Shown here: positions 17,308 through 25,914 of the stretch, piece by piece | Layout: each line of letters starts with the position of its first letter | How positions within the stretch are numbered: position 1 is the stretch's first letter | Source: an uncultured Muribaculaceae bacterium | Lineage (GTDB): Bacteria; Bacteroidota; Bacteroidia; Bacteroidales; Muribaculaceae | DNA: 64,000 nt | Reading direction: 5' to 3' | Assembly: GCA_910577315.1 (NCBI GenBank) | Contig: CAJTME010000005.1 | Span: forward strand, 95,808 to 159,807 | The notes under the pieces: generated by a model | Seen by the model: only the letters and a program-made list of their open reading frames with translations | Database searches by the model: none | What the model was told of the DNA's origin: nothing | Made by a program: the position numbers and the translations under genes

Positions 17308-17682
17308 ATGGAAGCCAATATCCGACACCGCCGCCTCTATGCCTTTTATAATAGCAAGGTATTGAACGCCCTTTACATAATCGGCGTAGTATCATTGCTG
17401 CAAATCGGGTACTTGCAATCCTTGATAGTGCCGGTGGTATGCTCTTCGGTATCATTCACCCTATTCATAGGCTATTCCCTGTGGCTATGGATCAAGAAAC
17501 CGGCGCGATTGGTCATAAACGCGTGGATGTCCAACTTGACGTTTTGGTTCACGCTTTATTTCCTCGCGGTTGCAGCGATGAAAGCCACTGCGCTGTGGTG
17601 GTACGTCTTCCCCATCGTCGCGGCCATAATTCTCATGTTCATCAACTTGATTCGCCCACACGACGAAGTTTTCGATATATAA
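17308..17682 (+). CDS. Small membrane protein, unknown
   Basis: 124 residues with four hydrophobic helices (about 20-38, 42-62, 73-92, 95-113) and a short acidic tail (RPHDEVFDI). I recognise no family. It starts 23 bases behind the esterase stop and may be its cotranscript. The start ATG is followed by a basic stretch (RHRR), consistent with the inside-positive rule. Confidence 0.6.
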   Translation: MEANIRHRRLYAFYNSKVLNALYIIGVVSLLQIGYLQSLIVPVVCSSVSFTLFIGYSLWLWIKKPARLVINAWMSNLTFWFTLYFLAVAAMKATALWWYVFPIVAAIILMFINLIRPHDEVFDI

Positions 17683-17755
17683 TACAATCTGCGAAGATCA
17701 ATGGATGGCCGAGCATAGCGTGTTTTTATGTGATTTCTCAAATCGGACGCAACCT

Positions 17756-18175
17756 CTAATTAATTTCAATCCTGGGGTTGATTGATTGTAATGCCGATAT
17801 AAATTCCTCTTGGTCCTTTGGCGAGACATACACCCAATTCGTTCTGCCATACTTCAATCCTATTCGTTTTGCCGATAGGGCCGGAGACGAAAGTATTGTG
17901 GACTTATGGGTTATCTCGGTAATGTTGCAAATTGGCAAATCCATTCGGAACAATAAACCACATCGTATGTGCAGTTTTGCACCATTTATGCTATAATCCG
18001 TATGGAGAAGCATATCATAAATCATCACCAAACAGATTCCCATGAAAACAATATCAATCAAAAGAACCAACGTAGATTTGTAGCATAGGTATATTGAACC
18101 TATAAATGCAAGGCACATCCCAATGCAAAACCATATATACCACTTGGCAACTCTTGATTTATAAACCTTTATCAT
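17756..18175 (-). CDS. PH-domain-like small membrane protein (bPH_4 type)
   Basis: 139 residues from the ATG at 18173-18175, chosen because a full promoter ends just upstream. Two helices (about 11-30 and 36-56) precede a soluble bacterial-PH-like domain: DYSINGAKLHIRCGLL, ICNITEITHKST and YVSPKDQEEFISAL match the bPH_4 pattern. Function unknown. The gene is AT-rich compared with its neighbours and converges with the gene at 17308. Confidence 0.7.
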   Translation of the reverse strand: MIKVYKSRVAKWYIWFCIGMCLAFIGSIYLCYKSTLVLLIDIVFMGICLVMIYDMLLHTDYSINGAKLHIRCGLLFRMDLPICNITEITHKSTILSSPALSAKRIGLKYGRTNWVYVSPKDQEEFISALQSINPRIEIN

Positions 18176-18179
18176 ACAG

Positions 18180-18209
18180 CAAAAGTACACTATTTTTTGC
18201 TAAATCAAA
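18180..18209 (-). promoter_or_regulatory. Promoter of the PH-domain gene
   Basis: TTTG (complement of 18206-18209), an 18-base spacer and TACTTTTG (complement of 18180-18187) fit the consensus. The ATG begins four bases after the -7 box, so the mRNA is probably leaderless. The remaining gap to 18365 shows no gene. Confidence 0.65.
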
Positions 18210-18364
18210 AAATATTTGGCCCCATAAAAACATTTTCCTGTCTTTTCTGCCCCGCAGGCTTTACAAACCCAATTCATTCAGGATCGTAACCTTCATAGTA
18301 ATATGTTGCCGTCCACAAAGGGATGGGCTATGTTCATTTCGACATAATTGGCCACTATTGTTGT

Positions 18365-18404
18365 AAAAGAAAGGCCGGAAAGCCGCATGGGCTTTCCGGC
18401 CTTT
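18365..18404 (-). terminator. Terminator of ppdK
   Basis: A perfect 15-base stem (18370-18384 with 18390-18404) with a five-base loop; on the minus strand it is followed by CTTTT. It stands 21 bases behind the ppdK stop. Confidence 0.85.
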
Positions 18405-18425
18405 GTGTGAGGGATATGTTCGAGA

Positions 18426-21140
18426 TTAATCCTCGATTGCGGCCTGAGCAGCAGCTACACGGGCTATGGGCACGCGGAAGGGCGAGCAGCTCACGTAGTT
18501 CATGCCGAGTTTGGCGCAGAACTTCACGGATGAGGGTTCGCCGCCGTGTTCGCCGCAGATGCCGACCTTGAGCTCGGGACGGGTTGCGCGGCCTTTTTCA
18601 ACGCCCATGCGGACGAGCTGGCCTACGCCTTCCTGGTCGAGAACTTCAAAGGGATCTACCTTGATGATGCCGTGTTCCTTATAGTATTTGAGGAACTTGG
18701 GAGCGTCGTCGCGGGAGAAGCCGAAGGTCATCTGGGTGAGGTCGTTGGTACCGAACGAGAAGAACTCGGCAACAGTAGCGATTTCGTTGGCGGTGAGGGC
18801 AGCGCGGGGAACCTCGATCATGGTACCAACCATGTAGGGGAGCGAGCGGCCCTGTTCGTCAAACACCTTAGCGGCAGTTTCGTTGATGATGTTGGCCTGG
18901 TGCTGGATTTCCTTGAGCGAGCCAACAAGGGGAATCATGATTTCGGGCTTCACGTCGATACCGCGGGCCTTGCAGGCGAGGGCGGCCTCGATGATGGCGC
19001 GGGTCTGCATCTCGGTGATTTCGGGATAGGTGATGCCGAGACGGCAGCCACGGTGACCGAGCATGGGGTTGAATTCCTCGAGAGCGTCTACCTTGGCTTT
19101 CACTTCGGCGAGGGTGATGCCCATTTCGTCGGCGAGTTCCTTCTGGGTAGCGGTCTGGTGAGGTACGAATTCGTGCAACGGGGGATCGAGGAGGCGGATG
19201 GTCACGCCGAAGCCGTCCATAGCCTCGAAGATGCCTTCAAAGTCGCCGCGCTGCATGGGGAGGAGCTTGGCGAGGGCTGCACGGCGGCCTTCTTCGTCAG
19301 AGGCGAGAATCATCTCGCGCACGGCCTTGATGCGGTCGCCTTCAAAGAACATGTGCTCTGTACGGCACAGGCCGATGCCCTGGGCGCCGAAGTTGCGGGC
19401 CTGACGGGCGTCGCGGGGAGTGTCGGCATTGGTGCGCACGAGGGTCTTGGTGAACTTGGCGGCAAGGTTCATGATTGCGCCGAAGTCGCCGCCGAGTTCG
19501 GGTTCGGCGGTGGGCACCTGGCCGTCGTAAACTTCACCGGTCGAGCCGTTGAGCGAGATCCAGTCGCCTTCGTTGTAGGTCTTGCCACCCATTTCGACGG
19601 TCTTTTTCTCGTAGTCAACCTTGATTTCGCCAGCGCCGGAAACGCAGCACTTGCCCATACCGCGGGCAACCACAGCAGCATGCGAGGTCATACCGCCGCG
19701 CATGGTGAGGATACCCTGGGCCACGGCCATACCGCGGAGGTCTTCGGGCGAGGTCTCGATGCGGACGAGGACAACTTTCTTTTTCTTCTCGGCCCATGCC
19801 TCAGCCTCGTCGGCGAAGAACACGATCTGGCCGGTTGCTGCGCCGGGCGATGCGGGAAGGCCCTTGGCAACTACGTTGGCACGCTTGAGGGCAGCCTTGT
19901 CGAATACGGGGTGGAGCAGCTCGTCGAGCTTCTGGGGCTCCATGCGCAGCAGGGCGGTCTTTTCGTCAATCTTGCCGTCGCGGAGGAGGTCCATGGCGAT
20001 TTTCACCATAGCGGCGCCGGTGCGCTTGCCGTTACGGGTCTGGAGCATCCACAGCTTGCCGTCCTGGATGGTGAATTCCATATCCTGCATATCGCGGTAG
20101 TAATCTTCGAGGCGGTCAGCGATGGCGAAGAGTTCCTGAGCGCAGACGGGCATGGATTCTTCGAGCGAGGGATATTTCGAGGCGCGTTCTTCCTCAGAGA
20201 TGCCCTGAAGGGCAGCCCAGCGGCGCGAGCCTTCGATGGTGATTTGCTGAGGAGTGCGGATACCGGCCACAACGTCCTCACCCTGTGCGTTGATGAGGTA
20301 TTCACCATTGAAGATGTTTTCGCCGGTGGCAGCGTCGCGCGAGAAAGCCACGCCGGTGGCCGAGTTCTCGCCCATGTTGCCGTATACCATGGCCTGCACG
20401 TTCACAGCGGTGCCCCATTCTTCGGGAATTTGGTTCATGCGGCGGTAGATGATGGCGCGTTCGTTCATCCAAGAGTCGAACACTGCGCAGATGCCGCCCC
20501 AGAGCTGTTCCCAGGCCGAGTCGGGGAAGTCCTTGCCGGTGTATTCCTTGACGGCGCCCTTGAAGAGGCGCACGAGGGTCTGGAGGTCTTCAACAGAAAG
20601 TTCGGTGTCGAGTTTGATGCCTTTTTCTTCCTTCACCTTTTCCATGATGGCTTCGAAGGGGTCGATGTCGGTCTTCGACTTGGGCTTCATGCCGAGCACC
20701 ACGTCGCCGTACATCTGCACGAAGCGACGGTAGGAGTCCCAGGCGAAGCGGGGGTTGCCGCTCTTTTCAGCGAGGGAAGCCACGGTGGCGTCATTCATGC
20801 CGAGGTTGAGCACGGTGTCCATCATGCCGGGCATGGATGCGCGGGCACCCGAGCGAACCGACACGAGCAGGGGATTGGCGGGGTTGTCAAATTCTTTGCC
20901 GGTGAGGGTTTCGACATGCTTGATAGCTTTCTCTACTTCCTCGGTGAGGCGCTTAACAACTTCTTCCTTGCCATACTGGGTGTATTCAGTGCAGACATCG
21001 GTGGTGATGGTGAAGCCGGGAGGTACGGGCATTCCGAGAAGGTTCATCTCGGCGAGGTTGGCACCCTTGCCGCCGAGGAGGTTTCGCATCTCGGCATTGC
21101 CTTCGGCCTTGCCGTCACCAAATGTATAAACTCTTTTCAT
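18426..21140 (-). CDS. ppdK: Pyruvate, phosphate dikinase
   Basis: 904 residues, typical for PPDK, which interconverts pyruvate, ATP and Pi with PEP, AMP and PPi in the cytoplasm. The ATP-grasp domain starts with GGKGANLAEM; the swivelling phospho-His domain has GGMTSHAAVVARGMGK (His about 487); the PEP/pyruvate barrel ends with the catalytic Cys (about 862) in GICGEHGGEP. All catalytic motifs are present. The gene is transcribed alone, from the promoter at 21232-21263 with a leader of about 85 bases that contains the hairpin CTGTCA-TAAC-TGACAG. Codon use is strongly biased, as for a highly expressed gene. Confidence 0.98.
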   Translation of the reverse strand: MKRVYTFGDGKAEGNAEMRNLLGGKGANLAEMNLLGMPVPPGFTITTDVCTEYTQYGKEEVVKRLTEEVEKAIKHVETLTGKEFDNPANPLLVSVRSGARASMPGMMDTVLNLGMNDATVASLAEKSGNPRFAWDSYRRFVQMYGDVVLGMKPKSKTDIDPFEAIMEKVKEEKGIKLDTELSVEDLQTLVRLFKGAVKEYTGKDFPDSAWEQLWGGICAVFDSWMNERAIIYRRMNQIPEEWGTAVNVQAMVYGNMGENSATGVAFSRDAATGENIFNGEYLINAQGEDVVAGIRTPQQITIEGSRRWAALQGISEEERASKYPSLEESMPVCAQELFAIADRLEDYYRDMQDMEFTIQDGKLWMLQTRNGKRTGAAMVKIAMDLLRDGKIDEKTALLRMEPQKLDELLHPVFDKAALKRANVVAKGLPASPGAATGQIVFFADEAEAWAEKKKKVVLVRIETSPEDLRGMAVAQGILTMRGGMTSHAAVVARGMGKCCVSGAGEIKVDYEKKTVEMGGKTYNEGDWISLNGSTGEVYDGQVPTAEPELGGDFGAIMNLAAKFTKTLVRTNADTPRDARQARNFGAQGIGLCRTEHMFFEGDRIKAVREMILASDEEGRRAALAKLLPMQRGDFEGIFEAMDGFGVTIRLLDPPLHEFVPHQTATQKELADEMGITLAEVKAKVDALEEFNPMLGHRGCRLGITYPEITEMQTRAIIEAALACKARGIDVKPEIMIPLVGSLKEIQHQANIINETAAKVFDEQGRSLPYMVGTMIEVPRAALTANEIATVAEFFSFGTNDLTQMTFGFSRDDAPKFLKYYKEHGIIKVDPFEVLDQEGVGQLVRMGVEKGRATRPELKVGICGEHGGEPSSVKFCAKLGMNYVSCSPFRVPIARVAAAQAAIED

Positions 21141-21231
21141 GTTTGATATTTGGTTTATTTTTGGGATAAAAATAATATTGTTCTGTCAGTTATGACAGCC
21201 GGCCCCGGGAAGAGCCCGCTATAATAGGGTG

Positions 21232-21263
21232 CAAATTTAATCATTTTTTCCCGAAAAGCCAAA
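21232..21263 (-). promoter_or_regulatory. Promoter of ppdK
   Basis: TTTG (complement of 21260-21263), a 20-base spacer and TAAATTTG (complement of 21232-21239). Both boxes match consensus. Confidence 0.75.
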
Positions 21264-21346
21264 GATTAGGAAATAAAAGCAAACAGCAAAACGTCACAAC
21301 CTCACCATGAGCCAGGTGACAAGAGGTCGTTTCAAAGATTTTTTCG

Positions 21347-21354
21347 TACCTTTG
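21347..21354 (+). promoter_or_regulatory. -7 element of rlmD
   Basis: TACCTTTG, exact TAnnTTTG match, 22 bases before the start codon. No TTTG at the expected -33 position. Confidence 0.65.
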
Positions 21355-21376
21355 CGGTGGAAAACAAATTGTCATT

Positions 21377-22795
21377 ATGTCAAGAAAACGCAAACCCTAT
21401 CCCCTGCTCGAAGGGGTCACGATAACAGGCGTGGCAGCCGAGGGAAATGCCCTCGGACGCGTCGACGACATGGTTGTCTTCGTTCCCTACGGCGCCCCGG
21501 GCGACGTGGTCGACATCCAGGTCACCAAGAAACGCAAATCTTACGCCGAAGGGCGCATCACCCGCATCGTCAAGCCGGGCGACGTGCGCACCGCCCCGCG
21601 GTGCTCGCACTTCGGCACATGCGGTGGCTGCCGCTGGCAGCATCTGCCCTACCCGACCCAGCTTGAATGTAAACAACAGCAGGTGGTCGACGCGCTCACA
21701 CGCATAGCCAAGGTCGAGCTGCCGGAAATATCGCCCATCAAGGGCTCGGAAAACATCTGGGAATACCGCAACAAGATGGAATACACCTTTTCCAACCGCA
21801 AGTGGCTCACAGCCGAGCAGATGGCCAGCGGCGAGGTGATTGACGACCGCGACGGCGCAGGTTTCCATATTTCGGGCGCTTTTGACAAGGTGCTCGACAT
21901 CGACCGCTGCCATCTTCAGGACGATTTTTCCAACCGCCTGCGAAAATTCGTCAAGAACTACGGAAAGGAACACGGCCTGTCGTTCTACGACCTGCGCGAA
22001 CAGCACGGACTGCTGCGCACTCTGATGGTGCGCATGGCTTCGACCGGCGAGATAATGGCCGTCATGTGTTTCGGCGAGGACAATCCTGAAAAGATTGCCG
22101 AAGTGATGGACGCCATCCGCGCCGAATTCCCCGAAATCACCTCATTATTATATGTAATCAACCTCAAGGTGAACGACACCATCACCGACCAGGAAATCAT
22201 CACCCACTCTGGACGCGATTTCATCGAGGAAGAGATGGAAGGGCTGCGTTTCCGCGTGGGACCGAAGTCGTTCTACCAGACCAATTCGCGCCAGGCCTAC
22301 GAGCTGTATAAGGTGGCCCGCGAGTTCGCCGGCCTCACCGGCGACGAGCTCGTCTACGACCTCTACACCGGCACCGGCACCATTGCAAACTTTGTCAGCC
22401 GCCGCGCGCGCCACGTCGTCGGCATCGAGTATGTGCCCGAGGCCATCGAGGACGCCAAGATAAACTCGGCTATCAACGGAATCGAAAACACGGAGTTCTA
22501 TGCCGGCGACATGAAGGACGTGCTGACCGACGAATTCATAGCCGCCCATGGCCGTCCCGACGTGATGATCGTCGACCCTCCCAGGGCCGGCATGCACGAA
22601 GACGTGGTCAACGTCATCCTGAACGCTGCCCCGCGCCGCATCGTCTACGTGAGCTGCAACCCGGCCACTCAGGCCCGCGACCTCGCACTCCTCGACAGCA
22701 AATACCGTGTGACGGCTGTGCAACCCGTCGACATGTTCCCCCACACCCACCATGTGGAGAATGTCGTAAGGCTGGACTACAAGTTGGAGTTGTAA
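21377..22795 (+). CDS. rlmD: 23S rRNA (uracil-5-)-methyltransferase RlmD-like
   Basis: 472 residues: N-terminal TRAM domain (about 10-68), iron-sulfur cluster cysteines C76, C82, C85 (CSHFGTCGGC) and C178, then the SAM-dependent methyltransferase domain with VYDLYTGTGTI, DPPRAGMHE and the catalytic Cys427 in VYVSCNPATQARDL. RumA-family enzymes make 5-methyluridine in 23S rRNA (U1939) or, in other members, tRNA U54; the choice cannot be made from sequence alone. The gene end overlaps the convergent CYTH gene by 19 bases. Confidence 0.93.
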   Translation: MSRKRKPYPLLEGVTITGVAAEGNALGRVDDMVVFVPYGAPGDVVDIQVTKKRKSYAEGRITRIVKPGDVRTAPRCSHFGTCGGCRWQHLPYPTQLECKQQQVVDALTRIAKVELPEISPIKGSENIWEYRNKMEYTFSNRKWLTAEQMASGEVIDDRDGAGFHISGAFDKVLDIDRCHLQDDFSNRLRKFVKNYGKEHGLSFYDLREQHGLLRTLMVRMASTGEIMAVMCFGEDNPEKIAEVMDAIRAEFPEITSLLYVINLKVNDTITDQEIITHSGRDFIEEEMEGLRFRVGPKSFYQTNSRQAYELYKVAREFAGLTGDELVYDLYTGTGTIANFVSRRARHVVGIEYVPEAIEDAKINSAINGIENTEFYAGDMKDVLTDEFIAAHGRPDVMIVDPPRAGMHEDVVNVILNAAPRRIVYVSCNPATQARDLALLDSKYRVTAVQPVDMFPHTHHVENVVRLDYKLEL

Positions 22796-23220
22796 TACCG
22801 CGGATCGCCCGTGACTTCCGCGCCGATGAATTCAGGACGCGCGAACGTGGTGTCCTCCGATGGCAGTTCGATCTCGGCGACCACAAGTCCTTCGAGGCGC
22901 CCGTGAAACTCGTCGACCTCCCAGTTGAGCCCATCGCCGGCGGGAACCACATAGCGGGTCTTCTCAACCAATGGCCCGCACGCCTCGGCCAGCATGTCGC
23001 ATGCGTCAGCCGCCGGAATCAGATATTCCCACTCGTTGCGGGTGGCTCCACGGTTGCGGGTCTTGACGGTGATGAATCCTTTGCCGTCGGCAATCCGGAC
23101 GCGCACGGTCGAGTCGGGCTCGCGGCAGATATATCCCTGCGCCATCTCGCGCGCCTTCACGGCCAAGGCCCGGTAGGCGGTGCCCGTTACTAAAAACTTA
23201 CGTTCTATTTCTTTTGCCAT
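22777..23220 (-). CDS. CYTH domain protein (triphosphate-processing family)
   Basis: 147 residues forming one CYTH domain. The ATG at 23220 gives the hallmark ExExK N-terminus (EIERKFLV, E4-x-E6-x-K8). Basic residues along successive strands (STVRVRIADG, FITVKTRN) and acidic ones (WEYLI, WEVDEFHG, VAEIELPSED) form the triphosphate/metal tunnel of the family, which includes thiamine triphosphatases, inorganic triphosphatases and class IV adenylate cyclases. The exact substrate is unknown. Its 3' end overlaps rlmD, and its 5' end overlaps one possible start of the divergent gene. Confidence 0.9.
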   Translation of the reverse strand: MAKEIERKFLVTGTAYRALAVKAREMAQGYICREPDSTVRVRIADGKGFITVKTRNRGATRNEWEYLIPAADACDMLAEACGPLVEKTRYVVPAGDGLNWEVDEFHGRLEGLVVAEIELPSEDTTFARPEFIGAEVTGDPRYYNSNL

Positions 23221-25783
23221 ACTTCTTGATTTGACAACCGCAAATATACAATCTTTCCGCCATATCCGCCTGCTCGCCGCCCTGTTTTTTCTGCTCGCGG
23301 CCACCGCGGCCACCGCGGCCGACACATATTTCGTGCGCGGCATCGTGCGCGACTCCATCACCGACGAAGTCCTTCCATTCGCCTCCGTCGTAGCCATGGG
23401 GTCAAACCGCGGAGGCGTCTCCGACGCCCAGGGAATATTTGAGCTGTCTGTTCCTGTCGGCACCAAGGCCCTGCAAGTTAGCTGCATGGGCTACGACAAG
23501 AAAGTGTTCCCCATTAAGCGCAACAGCTTCAATATGTATGCGGTTTACCTGTCGCCGTCCACCACCGAGTTGCAGGAAGTCGTGGTGCATAAAAGCAAAT
23601 ATTCCAAAAAGAACAATCCGGCCGTTGATTTCCTCAACAGGCTGAAAGACCGCGCCCCGCTCACCGACCCGCGACGCAACGACTTTTACTCCTACGACAA
23701 ATACGAGCGCATAACCATAGGCCTCAACGACTTCACTGCCGACGACCACAAGCGCATGATGGAGAAAATGCCGTTCCTCACCGAACACGTCGACACATCG
23801 GAAGTCTCCGGCAAACCTTTCCTGAGCCTCATGGTAAAGGAAAAATCGTCACGCGACAGCTACCGCCGTTCGCCCCACTCCGAACGGGAACTGATCACAG
23901 GCATCCGCTCGGCAGGAGTGGACGAAATCATCGACCAGGCCTCGATGCGCACTTTCATGGAGGATGTCCTGCGGGAAATCGACCTGTACCAGAACGACAT
24001 AACCCTGTTGCAGAACCGCTTCATCAGCCCCCTGAGCCGCATCGCCCCCGACTTTTACAAGTTTTACCTAACCGACACGGTTGAGGTGGCGGGCGAGCGC
24101 TGCATCGTGCTGTCGTTCTATCCCCACAACCATGCGGCTTTTGGCTTCATGGGCCATGTCTACGTGCCCGAAAATGACTCGACAATGTTTATCCGCAAGG
24201 TCGAGATGCACATCCCCCGCGAAATCAACCTCAACTTCATCGACAACCTATACATAAGCCAGACCTACGACCGTGCGCCCGACGGTTCGCGCCTCAAGAC
24301 CTCCGATGAGCTCACTGTCGAGCTGAGTGTCGCGGGCAAGGGCGCCCTCTATGCCGCACGCAAGACAGCCTACGCCGGGCACTCGTTTGAACCGATTGCC
24401 GACGATGTATTCAGCGGCGACGGCACGGTGGTCGAGGCCGACGGCGCCAAAAACCGCAATGATGCATTCTGGCACCACGCGCGCCTCCGTGGCATAGGCC
24501 GCGGCGAGAGCAAGGTCGACGAACTTATGGTGCGCCTGCGCGGGATGCCGCTGTACTATTGGGGCGAAAAAATCCTCAAGATAATATTCTCGGGATATAT
24601 CTCGACATCCAACCCGAGCTACTTCGACATCGGCCCGGTCAATTCCATCCTGAGCTTCAACTCGCTTGAAAAAGTAAGGCTTCGTGTCGGCGGCATGACC
24701 ACGGCCAACCTCTCGAAACGATGGTTCGGACGCTTCTACGGCGCATACGGTTTCCGGGACCACCGCTGGAAATACGGAGCGGAAATTGAGTATTCGTTCA
24801 TTGACAAGGAATACCACTCGCGGGAGTTTCCCGTGCGCTCGCTGAGGCTCACGTCGAGTTACGACATCGACCGCCCCGGCCAGCATTATCTCTATGCCTC
24901 GGCCGACAACATCGTCCTGTCGTTAAAACGCCTCACCGACGACCGCGCCACCTACCGCCGCCTCAACAAACTGGAGTTCAATTACGAGACGCGCTCGAAC
25001 TTCTCAGTAACGGTTGGCGTGGCCAACGATTGCCAGGAGGCCGCCCCGACCATGCCGTTCATCGACGGCCATGGCAACTCCATCGCGCGTTTCACCGAAA
25101 ACACAGCCGAACTGACACTGCGCTACGCTCCCGGCGAAAAATTTTTCCAGACACGCACCTACCGCATCCCCGTCAACCTCGATGCCCCGGCCCTGACCCT
25201 GCGCCATACCTTCGCACCCAAAGGTTTTCTCGGTTCCAGATATGCAGTCAACAAGACCGAAGCCGACGTGCAGAAACGCTGGTGGTTCTCGGCATGGGGA
25301 TACCTCGACATGTATCTCGGGGGCGGCCACGTATGGAGCAGTTCGCCCTTCCTCAACCTGCACATTCCCAACGCCAACCTGTCGTACATCATCCAGCCGC
25401 GCAGTTTCGCACTGATGAACCCGATGGAATTCATCTCGACATCCTATGCCTCTTGGGATCTTACCTACTGGGCCAACGGCGCGATTTTCAACTACATACC
25501 TTACGTTAAAAAGTTAAAGCTGCGCGAGGTGTTTGGCTTCCGGGGCTACTGGGGCACCCTTGCTGACCGCTCCAACCCGGCCCTGCACCCCGAGCTACTG
25601 CAATTTCCGGCCGACACAGGCATGACGCGGCTCGACCACGGCCCCTACATGGAAGTATCGGTCGGCATCGAGAATATCCTGAAAATACTGAGGGTTGACT
25701 ATGTGTGGCGACTCAACTACCGCAACGTGCCGTACGAAATCGACCGCAGCGGCGTCCGCATCGCCATGCACGTCACTTTTTAA
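23180..25783 (+). CDS. DUF5686 outer-membrane protein with carboxypeptidase-regulatory-like domain
   Basis: Up to 867 residues. A signal peptide (IRLLAALFFLLAATAATAA) is followed by a carboxypeptidase-like beta domain (about 52-130: VRGIVRDSITDEVLPFASVVAMG) and the large DUF5686 region, which looks like a beta-barrel ending in MHVTF with a terminal Phe. Function unknown; the family is common in Bacteroidales outer membranes. The start is doubtful: the only ATG (23180) places 30 residues before the signal peptide and overlaps the CYTH gene, whereas TTG at 23231 would give a normal signal peptide (MTTANIQSFRHIRLL). Confidence 0.85.
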   Translation: MPVTKNLRSISFAILLDLTTANIQSFRHIRLLAALFFLLAATAATAADTYFVRGIVRDSITDEVLPFASVVAMGSNRGGVSDAQGIFELSVPVGTKALQVSCMGYDKKVFPIKRNSFNMYAVYLSPSTTELQEVVVHKSKYSKKNNPAVDFLNRLKDRAPLTDPRRNDFYSYDKYERITIGLNDFTADDHKRMMEKMPFLTEHVDTSEVSGKPFLSLMVKEKSSRDSYRRSPHSERELITGIRSAGVDEIIDQASMRTFMEDVLREIDLYQNDITLLQNRFISPLSRIAPDFYKFYLTDTVEVAGERCIVLSFYPHNHAAFGFMGHVYVPENDSTMFIRKVEMHIPREINLNFIDNLYISQTYDRAPDGSRLKTSDELTVELSVAGKGALYAARKTAYAGHSFEPIADDVFSGDGTVVEADGAKNRNDAFWHHARLRGIGRGESKVDELMVRLRGMPLYYWGEKILKIIFSGYISTSNPSYFDIGPVNSILSFNSLEKVRLRVGGMTTANLSKRWFGRFYGAYGFRDHRWKYGAEIEYSFIDKEYHSREFPVRSLRLTSSYDIDRPGQHYLYASADNIVLSLKRLTDDRATYRRLNKLEFNYETRSNFSVTVGVANDCQEAAPTMPFIDGHGNSIARFTENTAELTLRYAPGEKFFQTRTYRIPVNLDAPALTLRHTFAPKGFLGSRYAVNKTEADVQKRWWFSAWGYLDMYLGGGHVWSSSPFLNLHIPNANLSYIIQPRSFALMNPMEFISTSYASWDLTYWANGAIFNYIPYVKKLKLREVFGFRGYWGTLADRSNPALHPELLQFPADTGMTRLDHGPYMEVSVGIENILKILRVDYVWRLNYRNVPYEIDRSGVRIAMHVTF
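23241..23248 (-). promoter_or_regulatory. -7 element of the CYTH gene
   Basis: TATATTTG on the minus strand, exact consensus, 20 bases before the ATG. It lies inside the possible 5' coding part of the divergent DUF5686 gene. Confidence 0.6.
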
Positions 25784-25911
25784 TGCACAATTCACGATGC
25801 ACGATGCACAATGTCCATCCAGAATAATTGTGCATCGTGAATTGTGCATTATGCATCATGAATCGTGCATCGTGCATCGTGCATTGTGCATCGTGCATCG
25901 TGCATTGTAAA
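25784..25911. repeat. Heptamer array with inverted flank, between convergent genes
   Basis: Twelve phase-locked 7-bp units of the form T(T/C)(G/A)TG(C/A)A run from 25828 to 25911. Four reverse-complement units (TGCACGA type) run from 25784 to 25811, directly after the DUF5686 stop. The two arms can fold into an imperfect stem of about 28 pairs. The array reaches to four bases from the stop of the kinase gene on the other strand, so it fills the whole 3'-3' gap. Confidence 0.85.
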
Positions 25912-25914
25912 AGG

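Noticed and set aside
18546..21146. An 866-residue open frame antisense to ppdK
   Set aside because: It is a mirror of strong GC3 codon bias in a real gene; the translation is Val/Gly/Ala/His-rich without domains, and ppdK has all its catalytic motifs.
25784..25911. CRISPR array
   Set aside because: Unit is 7 bp without spacers, and there are no cas genes.
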